A DNA stretch of 35,183 nt from an uncultured Tateyamaria sp. (GCA_947501275.1 CANMVD010000009.1:73925-109107), one strand, 5' to 3'; positions 1-8,222 are shown, counted from the stretch's first letter. Notes: generated by a model from the letters alone, not told the origin. Made by a program: numbers and translations.

Positions 1-1
1 C

Positions 2-28
2 AAGCTGGGGGTGCCTGACCCATATTAG
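2..28 (+). CDS. ybeY: C-terminal end of YbeY endoribonuclease (partial)
   Basis: Only the last eight codons lie in the window. The frame starting at base 2 reads KLGVPDPY and then TAG. A short Leu-Gly-x-Pro-Asp-Pro-Tyr tail is usual at the end of alphaproteobacterial YbeY, the rRNA-maturation endoribonuclease. The call rests mainly on position, because ybeY directly precedes the CorC-like gene and lnt in many alphaproteobacteria. The gap to the next start codon is 54 bases. The fragment is too short to prove identity. Confidence 0.5.
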   Translation, partial: KLGVPDPY

Positions 29-82
29 GGCAATGGGTGCCGCCAACCATGGCAGGCCCCGCGAAAACTGGATCAGGAGCCA

Positions 83-970
83 ATGGGCGAAAACGACGGA
101 TCGTCTGGCGCAGCGCCCCGCGCGCAGTCAGACAATGACACGATACCCCCTTCTTCAAACGGTGGATTTCTGGCGCGTGTGATTGGCGCGCTCAGCCCTT
201 CTGACGAGGCACCTGCGCCGCCCGGTCCACCTGCACCGCGCCCGCAAAGCCACGGCATGATCAACCTGCGCCGAATGCGGGTCGAGGACGTAGCTGTGCC
301 CAAGGCCGACATCACGGCTGTCCCGGACACCGTGTCGCTGGACGAGCTGGTTGAAGTCTTTAAGGAAAGTGGGCTGACCCGGCTGCCTGTTTTTGAGGAT
401 ACGTTGGACACCCCCATCGGTTTTGCACACCTCAAGGATGTGGCGCTGCAACACGGCTTTAACGGGGGCGGCAAGGATTTTGATCTGCGTGCCCGTCTGC
501 GACCGTTGCTGTTTGTGCCACCTTCGATGTCTATCGGTGTCTTGCTTACTAAGATGCAGACGGAACGCCGCCACATGGCGTTGGTCATTGATGAATATGG
601 CGGCGTTGATGGCCTCGTTACAATCGAAGATCTGATCGAACAGGTCATCGGCGAGATCGAAGACGAACATGACGTGGATGAAGGCGTCATGTTCACCCGC
701 GAACGCTCGGGCTGCTATCTGGCGCTGTCAAAAACGCCTTTGAAAGAGTTCGAAAAGGAAACCGGTGTCTCCCTGACCACCCACGATGACGTGGATGAAG
801 AGGAGATCGACACGTTGGGCGGTCTGGTCTTTATGCTGGCCGGCAGGGTCCCGGCACGTGGCGAGGTTGTGCCGCACCCCGATGGCCCGGAATTCGAAGT
901 GATCGATGCCGATCCCCGCAGGATCAAGCGATTGCGCGTGCGTTTGCAGGGCAGGGACGGTGCTGAGTGA
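83..970 (+). CDS. CorC/TlyC-like CBS-domain protein (hemolysin-family)
   Basis: This 295-residue protein has a Ser/Pro/Ala-rich N-terminus, a pair of CBS domains at about residues 70-200, and a C-terminal CorC_HlyC (transporter-associated) domain at about 210-290. The motif HMALVIDEYGG, typical of the second CBS repeat in this family, is visible near residue 170. It lacks the membrane-spanning DUF21 part of full-length CorB-type proteins, so it is a soluble CorC-type protein. CorC has been linked to magnesium/cobalt efflux; the older name hemolysin is not supported by anything here. The ATG at 83 follows an AGGAG at 75-79. The stop codon overlaps the start of lnt by four bases, so the two are probably translationally coupled in a ybeY-corC-lnt operon. 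Confidence 0.9.
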   Translation: MGENDGSSGAAPRAQSDNDTIPPSSNGGFLARVIGALSPSDEAPAPPGPPAPRPQSHGMINLRRMRVEDVAVPKADITAVPDTVSLDELVEVFKESGLTRLPVFEDTLDTPIGFAHLKDVALQHGFNGGGKDFDLRARLRPLLFVPPSMSIGVLLTKMQTERRHMALVIDEYGGVDGLVTIEDLIEQVIGEIEDEHDVDEGVMFTRERSGCYLALSKTPLKEFEKETGVSLTTHDDVDEEEIDTLGGLVFMLAGRVPARGEVVPHPDGPEFEVIDADPRRIKRLRVRLQGRDGAE

Positions 971-2451
971 GGGCAGGGAATGCTCGCTTGCGATGGGGGC
1001 AGCGCGCGGGACTGGTCCTGATCGGGGCCGCCGGTGCCCTGTCTCATGCCCCCTTTGACATCGCGCCCTTTGTCTTTGTCCCGCTGATTGCTGCCTTCTG
1101 GACGTTGGCACGCGCCATGCGGTGGCAAGACGCGTTCTGGAACGGATGGGCAATCGGGATTGGCTATTTCGGAGCAACCGTGACGTGGATCACGGAACCG
1201 TTTCAGGTTGATGCGGCGGTAACGGGGTGGATGGCACCCTTTGCATTGGTTCTGCTGGCCCTGCTGTTGGGCGTGTTCTGGGCCATCGCGATGGCCGCGT
1301 CATATCGCAGTCACATGCGACCGGTTGCGCTGCTTGTTGCGCTCACTGCGGCAGAGATGGCGCGGGCCTACGTCTTTACAGGTTTTCCATGGGCTTCCCC
1401 CCCTCAGGCATTGGTTGGTGTGCTGGGCGGACAGGGGCTGGCATGGGGAGGGCCGCATGGGATGATGTTTGTCATGGCGCTGGCTGCTGCGATCATGGCT
1501 TTGTCACCCGTCTTGTGGGTGCGCGGTGCGACTGCACTTGCCACGCTGAGTGCGTGTTTGTTGCCCGTTTTTTCGGAACCAGCACCACTGACACCACATG
1601 TCGTACGGTTGATCCAGCCCAACGCGCCACAGCATGAGAAGTGGGATCGCGAGAAAATTCCCGTTTTCATTGACCGTCAGATTGATTTCACTGCCTCTAG
1701 TGCGGTGCCGGATCTGGTCCTGATGCCAGAAACAGCCTTGCCATATCTGGTGGAAACTGCAGGTCCCGTGTTCGATGTGCTGGCCGACGCGGCGCGTGGC
1801 GCGCCAATCGTTCTGGGCATTCAGCGCAGACAGGACGACGCGTATTTTAACAGTCTCGTGCATCTGGATGCGGCGGCGCAGGTCACGCAGACCTATGACA
1901 AACACCACTTGGTGCCATTTGGCGAATACATGCCCGCAGAGTGGTTGTTTCGCCGCATAACTGTCGGCGGTCTGGCTCAACGGGCGCAAGGCGGATATTC
2001 CGCCGGAGCCGGGCCGGCGCTGATGGACCTTGGAGCGTTGGGCAAGGCATTGCCGCTGATTTGTTACGAGGTGGTTTTTGCACAAAACCTGCGTGGCGTA
2101 CCGGAACGCCCGGACTTCCTGATGAACCTCACAAACGATGCCTGGTTCGGAACCCGTTCAGGACCACAGCAGCATCTGGCGCAGGCGCGTATGCGCGCGA
2201 TCGAACAGGGGCTGCCCATGCTTCGGGCCGCAAACACCGGGATTTCTGCCGTGATTGATCCGCAGGGGCGGATACTGGATTACTTGGCGTTGAACACGGC
2301 GGGTTATCTGGATGTTGCCCTGCCCGAACCGGGTGCAGCGACGCTTTACAGTCGCATTGGCGACCTGCCATTTGCCCTGTTCCTGCTTGTTGCCGCAATC
2401 GCACTTTGGATCGCCAAGCAGCGTACGGTGCGGCGCGGCCCATTGACCTAG
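967..2451 (+). CDS. lnt: apolipoprotein N-acyltransferase
   Basis: Lnt transfers the third acyl chain to the N-terminal cysteine of lipoproteins at the periplasmic face of the inner membrane. The protein has 494 residues. Several hydrophobic helices fill about residues 12-195, a nitrilase-like domain spans about 210-460, and a last membrane helix sits near 465-485. The catalytic triad of the family is visible: Glu255 in LMPETALP, Lys312 in YDKHHLVPFGEY, and Cys366 in LICYEV. The start is a GTG at 967, inside a GTGA overlap with the upstream CorC-like gene, which argues for coupled translation. About 80 bases separate it from metK, and these hold a riboswitch. Confidence 0.95.
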   Translation: MRAGNARLRWGQRAGLVLIGAAGALSHAPFDIAPFVFVPLIAAFWTLARAMRWQDAFWNGWAIGIGYFGATVTWITEPFQVDAAVTGWMAPFALVLLALLLGVFWAIAMAASYRSHMRPVALLVALTAAEMARAYVFTGFPWASPPQALVGVLGGQGLAWGGPHGMMFVMALAAAIMALSPVLWVRGATALATLSACLLPVFSEPAPLTPHVVRLIQPNAPQHEKWDREKIPVFIDRQIDFTASSAVPDLVLMPETALPYLVETAGPVFDVLADAARGAPIVLGIQRRQDDAYFNSLVHLDAAAQVTQTYDKHHLVPFGEYMPAEWLFRRITVGGLAQRAQGGYSAGAGPALMDLGALGKALPLICYEVVFAQNLRGVPERPDFLMNLTNDAWFGTRSGPQQHLAQARMRAIEQGLPMLRAANTGISAVIDPQGRILDYLALNTAGYLDVALPEPGAATLYSRIGDLPFALFLLVAAIALWIAKQRTVRRGPLT

Positions 2452-2480
2452 GCCGACGCGTTGCGTATGGGCCACTGTCC

Positions 2481-2530
2481 GCTGCCACAACGGCTTCCTG
2501 ACGTGGCGGCTTTTGTATCCAATGGAGCAT
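2481..2530 (+). promoter_or_regulatory. SAM/SAH riboswitch in the metK leader
   Basis: Directly upstream of metK an eight-pair stem (GCTGCCAC at 2481-2488 with GTGGCGGC at 2503-2510, one G-U pair) closes the loop AACGGCTTCCTGAC. After a short linker comes AATGGAGCA at 2521-2529. The GGAG of that segment can pair with CUUCC in the loop, giving the H-type pseudoknot known for the SAM/SAH riboswitch of Rhodobacterales. This GGAG (2524-2527) is also the ribosome binding site of the metK ATG at 2533. Ligand binding would therefore hide the site and repress translation when SAM or SAH is plentiful. Loop, linker and 3' motif match the family consensus as I remember it; no covariance search was run. 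Confidence 0.85.
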
Positions 2531-2532
2531 TC

Positions 2533-3714
2533 ATGTCCCGACAGAATTACACCTTTACCTCGGAATCCGTGTCCGAGGGGCATCCTGACAAGGTTTGTGA
2601 TCGCATTTCAGACGCCGTTCTGGATGCGCTGCTCGCCGAAGAGCCAGAAGCGCGTGTTGCGTGCGAGACCTTTGCCACGACCAACCGGGTTGTGATCGGG
2701 GGCGAGGTCGGCCTGAGCGATCAGGACAAGCTGCACGACTACATGGGCAAGATCGACGACATCGCGCGCGCCTGTATCAAGGACATTGGTTACGAGCAGG
2801 ACAAGTTTCACTGGCAGACCTGCGAGATCACCAACCTGCTGCACGAGCAATCCGCCCACATCGCGCAAGGCGTGGATGCGGCAGGCGACAAGGACGAGGG
2901 TGCGGGCGATCAGGGCATCATGTTCGGCTATGCCACGAACGAGACGCCCGCTTTGATGCCCGCCCCGATCCAGTACGCGCACGCGATTCTGCGTCGGCTG
3001 GCCGAGGTACGCAAAGACGGGACAGAACCTGCCCTTGGCCCCGATGCCAAGTCACAGCTGTCCGTGACATATCGCGATGGCGTGCCCGTCGGGGTCAGCT
3101 CGCTGGTTTTGTCGACACAGCATCTGGACGAAACCCTGACCAGCGAAGATATCCGCGCCATGGTTGCGCCGTATATCGAAGAGGTTCTGCCGGACGGCTG
3201 GCTGACACCGGAGACGGAATGGCACGTGAATCCCACGGGCAAGTTTGTGATTGGTGGGCCGGATGGGGATGCAGGCCTGACGGGCCGTAAGATCATCGTA
3301 GACACTTATGGCGGCGCGGCGCCGCATGGTGGTGGTGCTTTCTCAGGTAAAGACCCGACCAAAGTTGACCGCTCGGCCGCTTATGCGGCACGCTACCTAG
3401 CCAAGAATGTTGTAGCTGCCGGTCTTGCTGACAAGTGCACGATCCAGTTGAGTTATGCGATTGGCGTGTCCAAACCGTTGTCGATTTACTGCGATACATT
3501 CGGCTCAAGTCAGGTGCCGGATTCGCGAATCGAGCAGGCTGTGGCACAGGCCATGGATCTGACCCCACGCGGTATTCGCGAGCATCTTTCGCTTAACCGT
3601 CCAGTCTATCAACGCACCGCGGCCTATGGTCACTTTGGCCGAGCGCCTGATGCAGACGGGGGGTTCAGCTGGGAGCGCACGGATCTGGCGGATACCCTGA
3701 AAGCGGCTGTGTAA
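2533..3714 (+). CDS. metK: S-adenosylmethionine synthetase
   Basis: MetK makes S-adenosylmethionine from methionine and ATP in the cytoplasm. The protein is 393 residues, the usual length. Visible signatures are [13 protein letters not shown] at the N-terminus (ATP and metal binding), [12 protein letters not shown] in the middle, and the glycine-rich [16 protein letters not shown] near residue 265. An upstream in-frame ATG at 2467 is rejected because it lies upstream of, and would translate through, the riboswitch. The ATG at 2533 has GGAG five bases upstream and begins with the typical [12 protein letters not shown]. Control by the SAM/SAH riboswitch gives direct product feedback. In related genomes I expect trmB next; here an unrelated small gene follows. 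Confidence 0.97.
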   Translation: MSRQNYTFTSESVSEGHPDKVCDRISDAVLDALLAEEPEARVACETFATTNRVVIGGEVGLSDQDKLHDYMGKIDDIARACIKDIGYEQDKFHWQTCEITNLLHEQSAHIAQGVDAAGDKDEGAGDQGIMFGYATNETPALMPAPIQYAHAILRRLAEVRKDGTEPALGPDAKSQLSVTYRDGVPVGVSSLVLSTQHLDETLTSEDIRAMVAPYIEEVLPDGWLTPETEWHVNPTGKFVIGGPDGDAGLTGRKIIVDTYGGAAPHGGGAFSGKDPTKVDRSAAYAARYLAKNVVAAGLADKCTIQLSYAIGVSKPLSIYCDTFGSSQVPDSRIEQAVAQAMDLTPRGIREHLSLNRPVYQRTAAYGHFGRAPDADGGFSWERTDLADTLKAAV

Positions 3715-3804
3715 GCCGCACACGAGGGAGCGATCACCAAACGGTGCTTGGAAATTGCGGGCGGGCTGGCCTAGCCTTTTGTCATCTTGATGAAAGGTTT
3801 CGCC

Positions 3805-4365
3805 ATGCTCCGTCTTTTGCTTGCATTGATACTTGTTGCTTTTACAGCTGTGTTCGCGGTCGCGCAGGACACAGAGGCGCCCAAAGCCCCCGAGTCTCAG
3901 GAGGCGCTCGAGCCCCCAATGACGATGCTGCGCATGGCGCAGATCATTCGGGCAATCGACCCGGAGGCCCAGGCTGCGGGCAATTCCATCCAACTTGTCA
4001 TTGATGATATCCCGTTGATCGTTATTGCGGATCCCACGGCGAACAGGATGCGGGCGATGGTGCCGATCCGCTCGGCTGATGGGCTCAGCGCAGACGAGAT
4101 GATGCGTTTGATGCAAGCCAATTTCGACACGGCTCTTGATGCGCGCTATGCGGTTGCGCAGGGTCGTTTATGGGGTGTGTTCATTCATCCTTTGAGCTCG
4201 CTCCAAAAGGATCAACTGCTGTCGGCCTTGATCCAGACCATCAATGTCGCGCGCACCTATGGACAAACATATTCAGGGGGCGCTGTGACGTTTGGGGGTG
4301 GTGACAGCAATGGGATTTATAAGGAGTTGCTGGACGAACTGCTCAAGAAGGGCGAGGATATCTGA
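3805..4365 (+). CDS. secreted protein of unknown function, possibly YbjN/CesT-like fold
   Basis: The product is 186 residues and starts with a clear signal peptide (MLRLLLALILVAFTAVFAVAQ, cleavage near AVAQ-DTE), so it is exported. The mature part, after an acidic Pro/Ala/Glu linker, has a pattern of alternating strands and helices: a strand with IQLVIDDIPLIVIAD, a turn with NRMRAMVPI, then a long helix and RLWGVFIHPLSSL. That layout resembles YbjN/CesT-like small domains, which is inference only. An earlier in-frame ATG at 3790 would add five residues. I prefer 3805 because AAAGG at 3793-3797 gives normal spacing. There is no strong terminator between metK and this gene, and it ends at a good terminator. 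Confidence 0.75.
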   Translation: MLRLLLALILVAFTAVFAVAQDTEAPKAPESQEALEPPMTMLRMAQIIRAIDPEAQAAGNSIQLVIDDIPLIVIADPTANRMRAMVPIRSADGLSADEMMRLMQANFDTALDARYAVAQGRLWGVFIHPLSSLQKDQLLSALIQTINVARTYGQTYSGGAVTFGGGDSNGIYKELLDELLKKGEDI

Positions 4366-4372
4366 CCAAAAG

Positions 4373-4400
4373 GAGCGGCCTTGCGGCCGCGCTGTTTTTC
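4373..4400 (+). terminator. intrinsic terminator after the secreted-protein gene
   Basis: GCGGCC (4375-4380) and GGCCGC (4385-4390) form a perfect stem around TTGC, followed closely by GCTGTTTTTC. The position eight bases after the stop codon fits transcript termination. Confidence 0.75.
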
Positions 4401-4420
4401 GTTGAGCGCTTGCGCGCATT

Positions 4421-4620
4421 TGGGGCTCTGCCCCAAACCCCGAGGTATTTTACTCCCAAAGAGTAATCTGTCCTTAACGATCTTTGGTCACGGTGGGCTG
4501 GCGGTACAGGCGGAGGCGCCGATGACCGTACCCGAAGACGCCCTTGGTGAGGCGACTTGCCAAGGGTGCACTTATCTTTGGGAGTAAAATACCTCGGGGA
4601 GCGCGAGGGGCTGGCCCCTC
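4421..4620. repeat. palindromic repeat unit with 24-bp perfect inverted arms (REP/MITE-like)
   Basis: The 24 bases at 4438-4461 (CCCCGAGGTATTTTACTCCC plus AAAG) recur as an exact reverse complement at 4576-4599. The arms enclose 114 bases that code for nothing convincing. Each arm carries a GC-rich hairpin on its outer side: GGGGC-TCT-GCCCC at 4422-4434 and GAGGGGC-TG-GCCCCTC at 4605-4620. Inside, GGTAC (4503-4507) and GTACC (4528-4532) give another small inverted pair. The core resembles two further copies near 19440 and 26850. There is no transposase, so a non-autonomous element or REP-type unit is the best description. Confidence 0.7.
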
Positions 4621-4700
4621 GTTCCTGTGTTCTAAGTCATAATCTGACAGCAGTGGAGATGCGCAACAAGCGGTGTTTGGAGCATTACCACATCTGCCTC

Positions 4701-4729
4701 TTGCCCTTCGGTGTCCTTGCGGCTATACG
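4701..4729 (+). promoter_or_regulatory. candidate sigma-70 promoter for rpsA
   Basis: TTGCCC (4701-4706) and TATACG (4724-4729) are separated by exactly 17 bases. A start near 4736 would give a leader of about 190 bases in front of rpsA. Prediction from spacing and consensus only. Confidence 0.45.
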
Positions 4730-4775
4730 CCCGCACGTTGATAAGGTGTAAACACCAACACAAATTGAGAGGCGC

Positions 4776-4808
4776 AGGGTCGGTTTCTTCCGGCCCTCTT
4801 TGTTTTTC
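4776..4808 (+). terminator. terminator-like hairpin in the rpsA leader
   Basis: AGGGTCGG (4776-4783) pairs with CCGGCCCT (4790-4797, one G-U pair), followed by CTTTGTTTTTC. It has the form of an intrinsic terminator but lies between the best rpsA promoter and the rpsA start codon. It may be an attenuator, or may end a short RNA of about 70 bases. The alternative is that rpsA uses a promoter downstream of it. Confidence 0.6.
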
Positions 4809-4929
4809 AAATTGCGATTTGCCCGGATCGACACACCCTGTCCCGCCTACGGTGGGCATCAAACCTAAAGACCGGCGGAGACAACCGCGCGGCCCGTCAA
4901 AACAGATATAGTTAGGAAACGCACGCCAC

Positions 4930-6609
4930 ATGGCTGATAAAATGATGGAGGAATTCGAAGCCCTCCTGCAAGAAAGCTTCGAAATGGACACGCCCGAGGA
5001 AGGGTCTGTCGTAAAAGGCAAAGTCATCGCAATTGAAGCGGGCCAAGCCATCATCGACGTTGGCTACAAGATGGAAGGCCGTGTCGAACTCAAAGAATTC
5101 GCAAATCCCGGTGAAGCCCCCGAAATCGCTGTTGGCGATGAGGTTGAGGTCTATCTGCGCTCGGCTGAAAACGCCAAGGGTGAGGCTGTGATCAGCCGCG
5201 AGATGGCCCGCCGCGAGGAAGCCTGGGATCGTCTGGAAACAGCCTATGCTGGCGAAGCTCGCGTCGAAGGCGCGATCTTTGGTCGTGTCAAAGGTGGCTT
5301 TACGGTTGATCTGGGCGGCGCTGTTGCGTTCCTGCCCGGCAGCCAAGTCGACGTGCGCCCAGTGCGTGACGCAGGCCCGTTGATGGGTCTCAAGCAGCCT
5401 TTCCAGATCCTCAAGATGGACCGTCGCCGGGGCAACATCGTTGTGTCGCGCCGTGCGATCCTCGAAGAGTCGCGTGCTGAACAGCGCGCCGAAGTCATTG
5501 GCAACCTCACTGAGGGTCAGAACGTCGATGGTGTGGTCAAGAACATCACCGAATATGGTGCATTTGTTGATTTGGGCGGCGTTGACGGCTTGCTGCACGT
5601 CACAGACATGGCATGGCGCCGTGTGAACCACCCGTCTGAAATCCTGACAATCGGTGAGACGATCAAGGTGCAAGTCATCAAGATCAACAAAGAGACTCAC
5701 CGTATCTCCCTGGGCATGAAGCAGCTGCAGGAAGATCCATGGGATCTGGTTGCTGCCAAGTACCCGCTGGAATCCAACCACACAGGCCGCGTGACCAACA
5801 TCACGGATTACGGTGCCTTTGTGGAGCTGGAGCCCGGTGTCGAAGGTCTGGTTCACGTCTCCGAGATGTCATGGACCAAGAAGAACGTGCATCCCGGCAA
5901 GATCGTTTCGACCAGCCAGGAAGTCGAAGTCATGGTTCTGGAAATCGACGGCACCAAGCGCCGCGTGTCTCTGGGCCTGAAGCAGACCATGCGCAACCCA
6001 TGGGAAGTGTTTGCAGAAACACACCCCGAGGGCACAGAAGTCGAAGGCGAAGTCAAAAACATCACCGAATTCGGTCTGTTTGTTGGCCTGCTCGGCGACA
6101 TCGACGGTATGGTACACCTGTCCGACCTGTCCTGGGACCAGCGTGGCGAAGAAGCCATTCAAGACTACCGCAAGGGCGACATGGTTCAGGCCGTTGTCTC
6201 CGAAGTGGATGTCGAGAAAGAGCGTATCTCGCTGTCGATCAAAGCCATCGGTGGTGACAAGTTCGCTGAAGCTGTTGGCGGCGTGAAGCGTGGTTCGATC
6301 GTGACCGTTGAAGTGACAGCCATCGAAGATGGTGGTGTTGAAGTGGAGTATGAGGGCATGAAATCCTTCATTCGCCGCTCCGATCTGTCGCGTGACCGTG
6401 CCGAACAGCGCCCCGAGCGTTTCTCGGTTGGTGACAAGGTCGACGTGCGTATCACCAACATCGACGCCAAGACCCGCCGCTTGGGCGTGTCGATCAAGGC
6501 GCGTGAGATCGCAGAAGAGAAAGAGGCTGTCGAACAGTATGGCTCCTCTGACTCCGGCGCGAGTTTGGGCGATATCCTTGGCGCGGCACTGAAGGCTGAC
6601 GACGAGTAA
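4930..6609 (+). CDS. rpsA: 30S ribosomal protein S1
   Basis: S1 binds mRNA and brings it to the 30S subunit. The 559-residue protein contains six S1 (OB-fold) repeats at about residues 24-90, 108-174, 195-263, 280-350, 367-437 and 454-523. Hallmarks such as TEYGAFVDLGGVDGLLHV and TDYGAFVELEPGVEGLVHV mark the third and fourth repeats. The length is usual for alphaproteobacteria. The ATG at 4930 is preceded by AGGA at 4914-4917, a rather long spacing, which is common because S1 synthesis is often autoregulated through its leader. In most alphaproteobacteria cmk lies immediately upstream; here cmk is about 22 kb away, and a repeat unit and leader precede rpsA instead. Confidence 0.97.
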   Translation: MADKMMEEFEALLQESFEMDTPEEGSVVKGKVIAIEAGQAIIDVGYKMEGRVELKEFANPGEAPEIAVGDEVEVYLRSAENAKGEAVISREMARREEAWDRLETAYAGEARVEGAIFGRVKGGFTVDLGGAVAFLPGSQVDVRPVRDAGPLMGLKQPFQILKMDRRRGNIVVSRRAILEESRAEQRAEVIGNLTEGQNVDGVVKNITEYGAFVDLGGVDGLLHVTDMAWRRVNHPSEILTIGETIKVQVIKINKETHRISLGMKQLQEDPWDLVAAKYPLESNHTGRVTNITDYGAFVELEPGVEGLVHVSEMSWTKKNVHPGKIVSTSQEVEVMVLEIDGTKRRVSLGLKQTMRNPWEVFAETHPEGTEVEGEVKNITEFGLFVGLLGDIDGMVHLSDLSWDQRGEEAIQDYRKGDMVQAVVSEVDVEKERISLSIKAIGGDKFAEAVGGVKRGSIVTVEVTAIEDGGVEVEYEGMKSFIRRSDLSRDRAEQRPERFSVGDKVDVRITNIDAKTRRLGVSIKAREIAEEKEAVEQYGSSDSGASLGDILGAALKADDE

Positions 6610-6638
6610 GCAGTCATTGCTGACAACTGAAAGACGAC

Positions 6639-6663
6639 AAAGGGGGCCAGTGGCCCCCTTTTT
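6639..6663 (+). terminator. intrinsic terminator of rpsA
   Basis: AAGGGGGCCA and TGGCCCCCTT form a near-perfect inverted repeat with a minimal loop, followed by a T run to 6663. It lies 30 bases after the rpsA stop and separates rpsA from ihfB. Confidence 0.85.
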
Positions 6664-6821
6664 GCTGCGTGTGCACGATAATGCGCGAATCAACTTCGGA
6701 CAACATCGCCACAGCGGTGAATCGAGACCGCAGGGACGGATTTGGCGTCTCAAAATCCGGCAAACCGGTCATTGTCTGCAAAAATGGGCCACAAAAAACC
6801 GCTTAAGTCTGCGGCAGTCTA

Positions 6822-6850
6822 TTCCCGAGCCGCGCGATTGTTCCTATAGT
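6822..6850 (+). promoter_or_regulatory. candidate promoter of the ihfB-lapA-trpF operon
   Basis: TTCCCG (6822-6827) and TATAGT (6845-6850) are separated by 17 bases, placing a start near 6857, 43 bases before ihfB. The -35 box is poor. The rest of the 6664-6821 gap shows nothing I can name. Confidence 0.35.
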
Positions 6851-6899
6851 GAAAGTCGGAAAAACCAATAGATTACACATCCTTCGGGGGGAGCGTGCC

Positions 6900-7184
6900 A
6901 TGATCCGGTCAGAGCTGATCCAAAAGATCGCCGACGAAAATCCACATTTGTATCAACGCGACGTGGAGCGGATCGTGAATACCATATTTGACGAAGTCAC
7001 GGCGGCGATGGCCCGGGGCGACCGGGTTGAGTTGCGGGGCTTTGGCGCGTTCTCGGTCAAGAAACGTGATGCGCGCACGGGTCGCAACCCACGCACCGGC
7101 GAAACCGTCGCTGTGGAGGAAAAGCACGTACCATTCTTCAAGACGGGCAAACTGTTGCGTGACCGTCTGAACGGAAAGTCCTGA
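6900..7184 (+). CDS. ihfB: integration host factor subunit beta
   Basis: IHF-beta pairs with IHF-alpha to bend DNA sharply at specific sites, acting in replication, transcription and phage integration. The 94-residue protein has the HU/IHF fold: [17 protein letters not shown] for the first helices, then [20 protein letters not shown], where the conserved Arg-Asn-Pro tip of the DNA-clamping arm is visible near residue 65. The ATG at 6900 follows a strong GGGGGGAG (6886-6893). An in-frame start 51 bases upstream would add residues foreign to the family and is rejected. The stop overlaps the next ATG by one base, so it is coupled to the LapA-like gene. Confidence 0.96.
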   Translation: MIRSELIQKIADENPHLYQRDVERIVNTIFDEVTAAMARGDRVELRGFGAFSVKKRDARTGRNPRTGETVAVEEKHVPFFKTGKLLRDRLNGKS

Positions 7185-7534
7185 TGCGCTACATCCGCTA
7201 CGCATGTATTGCGGTATTTGCCATTGCGCTTGTCGCCGTGGCTCTGGCCAATCGTGGTATGGTGACGCTCAAGGTGCTGCCTAACGAGATCGCGGGCCTT
7301 TTTGCAGTTACGCCGGAAGTACAGTTGCCCCTGTTCGTTGTCATCTTTCTCGGTATTGTCGTCGGTTTGTTGGTTGGATTTGTGTGGGAATGGTTGCGTG
7401 AACACGCTGTACGGGCGGAAAACGCACGCAATGCACGCGAAGTTCGCCGCTTGAACCGTGAGGTCAAGCGCCTGAAATCCGAAAAGCACGAGGGCGAAGA
7501 CGAAGTGCTCGCTTTGCTGGACGAAGCAAGCTAG
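7184..7534 (+). CDS. LapA-domain (DUF1049) inner-membrane protein
   Basis: A small 116-residue protein with two membrane helices (about residues 4-22 and 49-69) and a charged, probably coiled-coil C-terminus with repeated Arg/Lys/Glu (EVRRLNREVKRLKSEK). The pattern RGMVTLKVLP after helix one and the second helix GIVVGLLVGFVWEW are typical of the LapA/YciS family, linked in Escherichia coli to lipopolysaccharide assembly control with LapB. LapB is not next door. The gene overlaps ihfB by one base and is nine bases from trpF, an arrangement common in this group, so it is cotranscribed. Confidence 0.85.
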   Translation: MRYIRYACIAVFAIALVAVALANRGMVTLKVLPNEIAGLFAVTPEVQLPLFVVIFLGIVVGLLVGFVWEWLREHAVRAENARNAREVRRLNREVKRLKSEKHEGEDEVLALLDEAS

Positions 7535-7543
7535 ATCCACCCC

Positions 7544-8185
7544 ATGCCCGTTTCCGTCAAGATCTGCGGCCTGAGCCGCCCAGAACACGTGTCTGCTGCT
7601 GTGGATGCAGGGGCGGCCTATGTGGGGTTTGTGTTTTTCGACAAATCACCGCGCAACGTGTCCATCGAAACGGCGCGCGCTCTGGCGGTTGATGTACCCG
7701 CAGGCGTTGCCAAAGTGGCGCTGGTCGTGAACCCGGATGACGCTTTTCTGGATCGCATGACAGCCGTAGTCCCCATTGATTTCATCCAGTTGCATGGAAA
7801 TGAAACGCCCGAGCGCGTGGCCGAAGTAAAGGCGCGCTATGGCCTGCCTGTGATCAAGGCTGTCGGCGTGGCCGGTCCCGAAGATCTGGCGGCACTCGAT
7901 ACCTATTCTGCAGTTGCTGATCAAATTTTATTGGATGCCAAGGCCCCGAAAGGGGGCGATCGTCCCGGTGGCAATGGAGAGCCGTTTGATTGGTCTCTGA
8001 TTGCCGGGCGGCGGTGGCCGGTACCTTGGATGCTGGCGGGGGGCCTTACGCCGCAGAATGTTGCAGAGGCCATTCGCATCACAGGCGCGCGTCAGGTTGA
8101 TCTCAGTTCGGCTGTGGAGTCGGCTCCGGGCGAAAAAGACCCGGTGCGCATCGCGGCCTTTATGGACGCTGTTGCCAAGTCATAA
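7544..8185 (+). CDS. trpF: phosphoribosylanthranilate isomerase
   Basis: TrpF converts N-(5'-phosphoribosyl)anthranilate to CdRP in tryptophan synthesis. The 213-residue TIM barrel opens with [12 protein letters not shown], where Cys8 is the general base. The phosphate-binding strand near the C-terminus reads [15 protein letters not shown], with Asp186 as the general acid. [11 protein letters not shown] in the middle is also characteristic. It is the last gene of the ihfB-lapA-trpF run and ends in a bidirectional terminator. In related genomes trpB usually follows directly; here a reverse-strand secreted-protein gene sits between them. Confidence 0.96.
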   Translation: MPVSVKICGLSRPEHVSAAVDAGAAYVGFVFFDKSPRNVSIETARALAVDVPAGVAKVALVVNPDDAFLDRMTAVVPIDFIQLHGNETPERVAEVKARYGLPVIKAVGVAGPEDLAALDTYSAVADQILLDAKAPKGGDRPGGNGEPFDWSLIAGRRWPVPWMLAGGLTPQNVAEAIRITGARQVDLSSAVESAPGEKDPVRIAAFMDAVAKS

Positions 8186-8186
8186 A

Positions 8187-8222
8187 AAAGGCCGCCGGCA
8201 TTGCTGCGGCGGCCTTTCGTTT
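8187..8222. terminator. bidirectional intrinsic terminator between trpF and the VPLPA-CTERM gene
   Basis: AAAGGCCGCCG (8187-8197) and CGGCGGCCTTT (8207-8217) form a perfect 11-bp stem. A T-rich stretch follows on the plus strand and an A run precedes it, so it works in both directions for the two convergent genes. Confidence 0.9.

Noticed and set aside
83..970. Haemolysin function for the CBS-domain protein
   Set aside because: The family name is historical; only CBS and CorC_HlyC domains are seen, with no toxin feature.
2461..2532. N-terminal extension of MetK
   Set aside because: It would be translated from riboswitch sequence, has no ribosome binding site, and the family start is [12 protein letters not shown] at 2533.
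4381..4751. Two short plus-strand frames in the repeat region before rpsA
   Set aside because: They run through the inverted repeat arms and hairpins; no start signal or family.
4912..5856. Long minus-strand frame of 314 codons across rpsA
   Set aside because: It is the antisense shadow of the S1 repeats; composition mirrors rpsA codons and no family is recognisable.
5869..6753. Second long minus-strand frame (294 codons) at the end of rpsA
   Set aside because: Same explanation; it also runs through the rpsA terminator.
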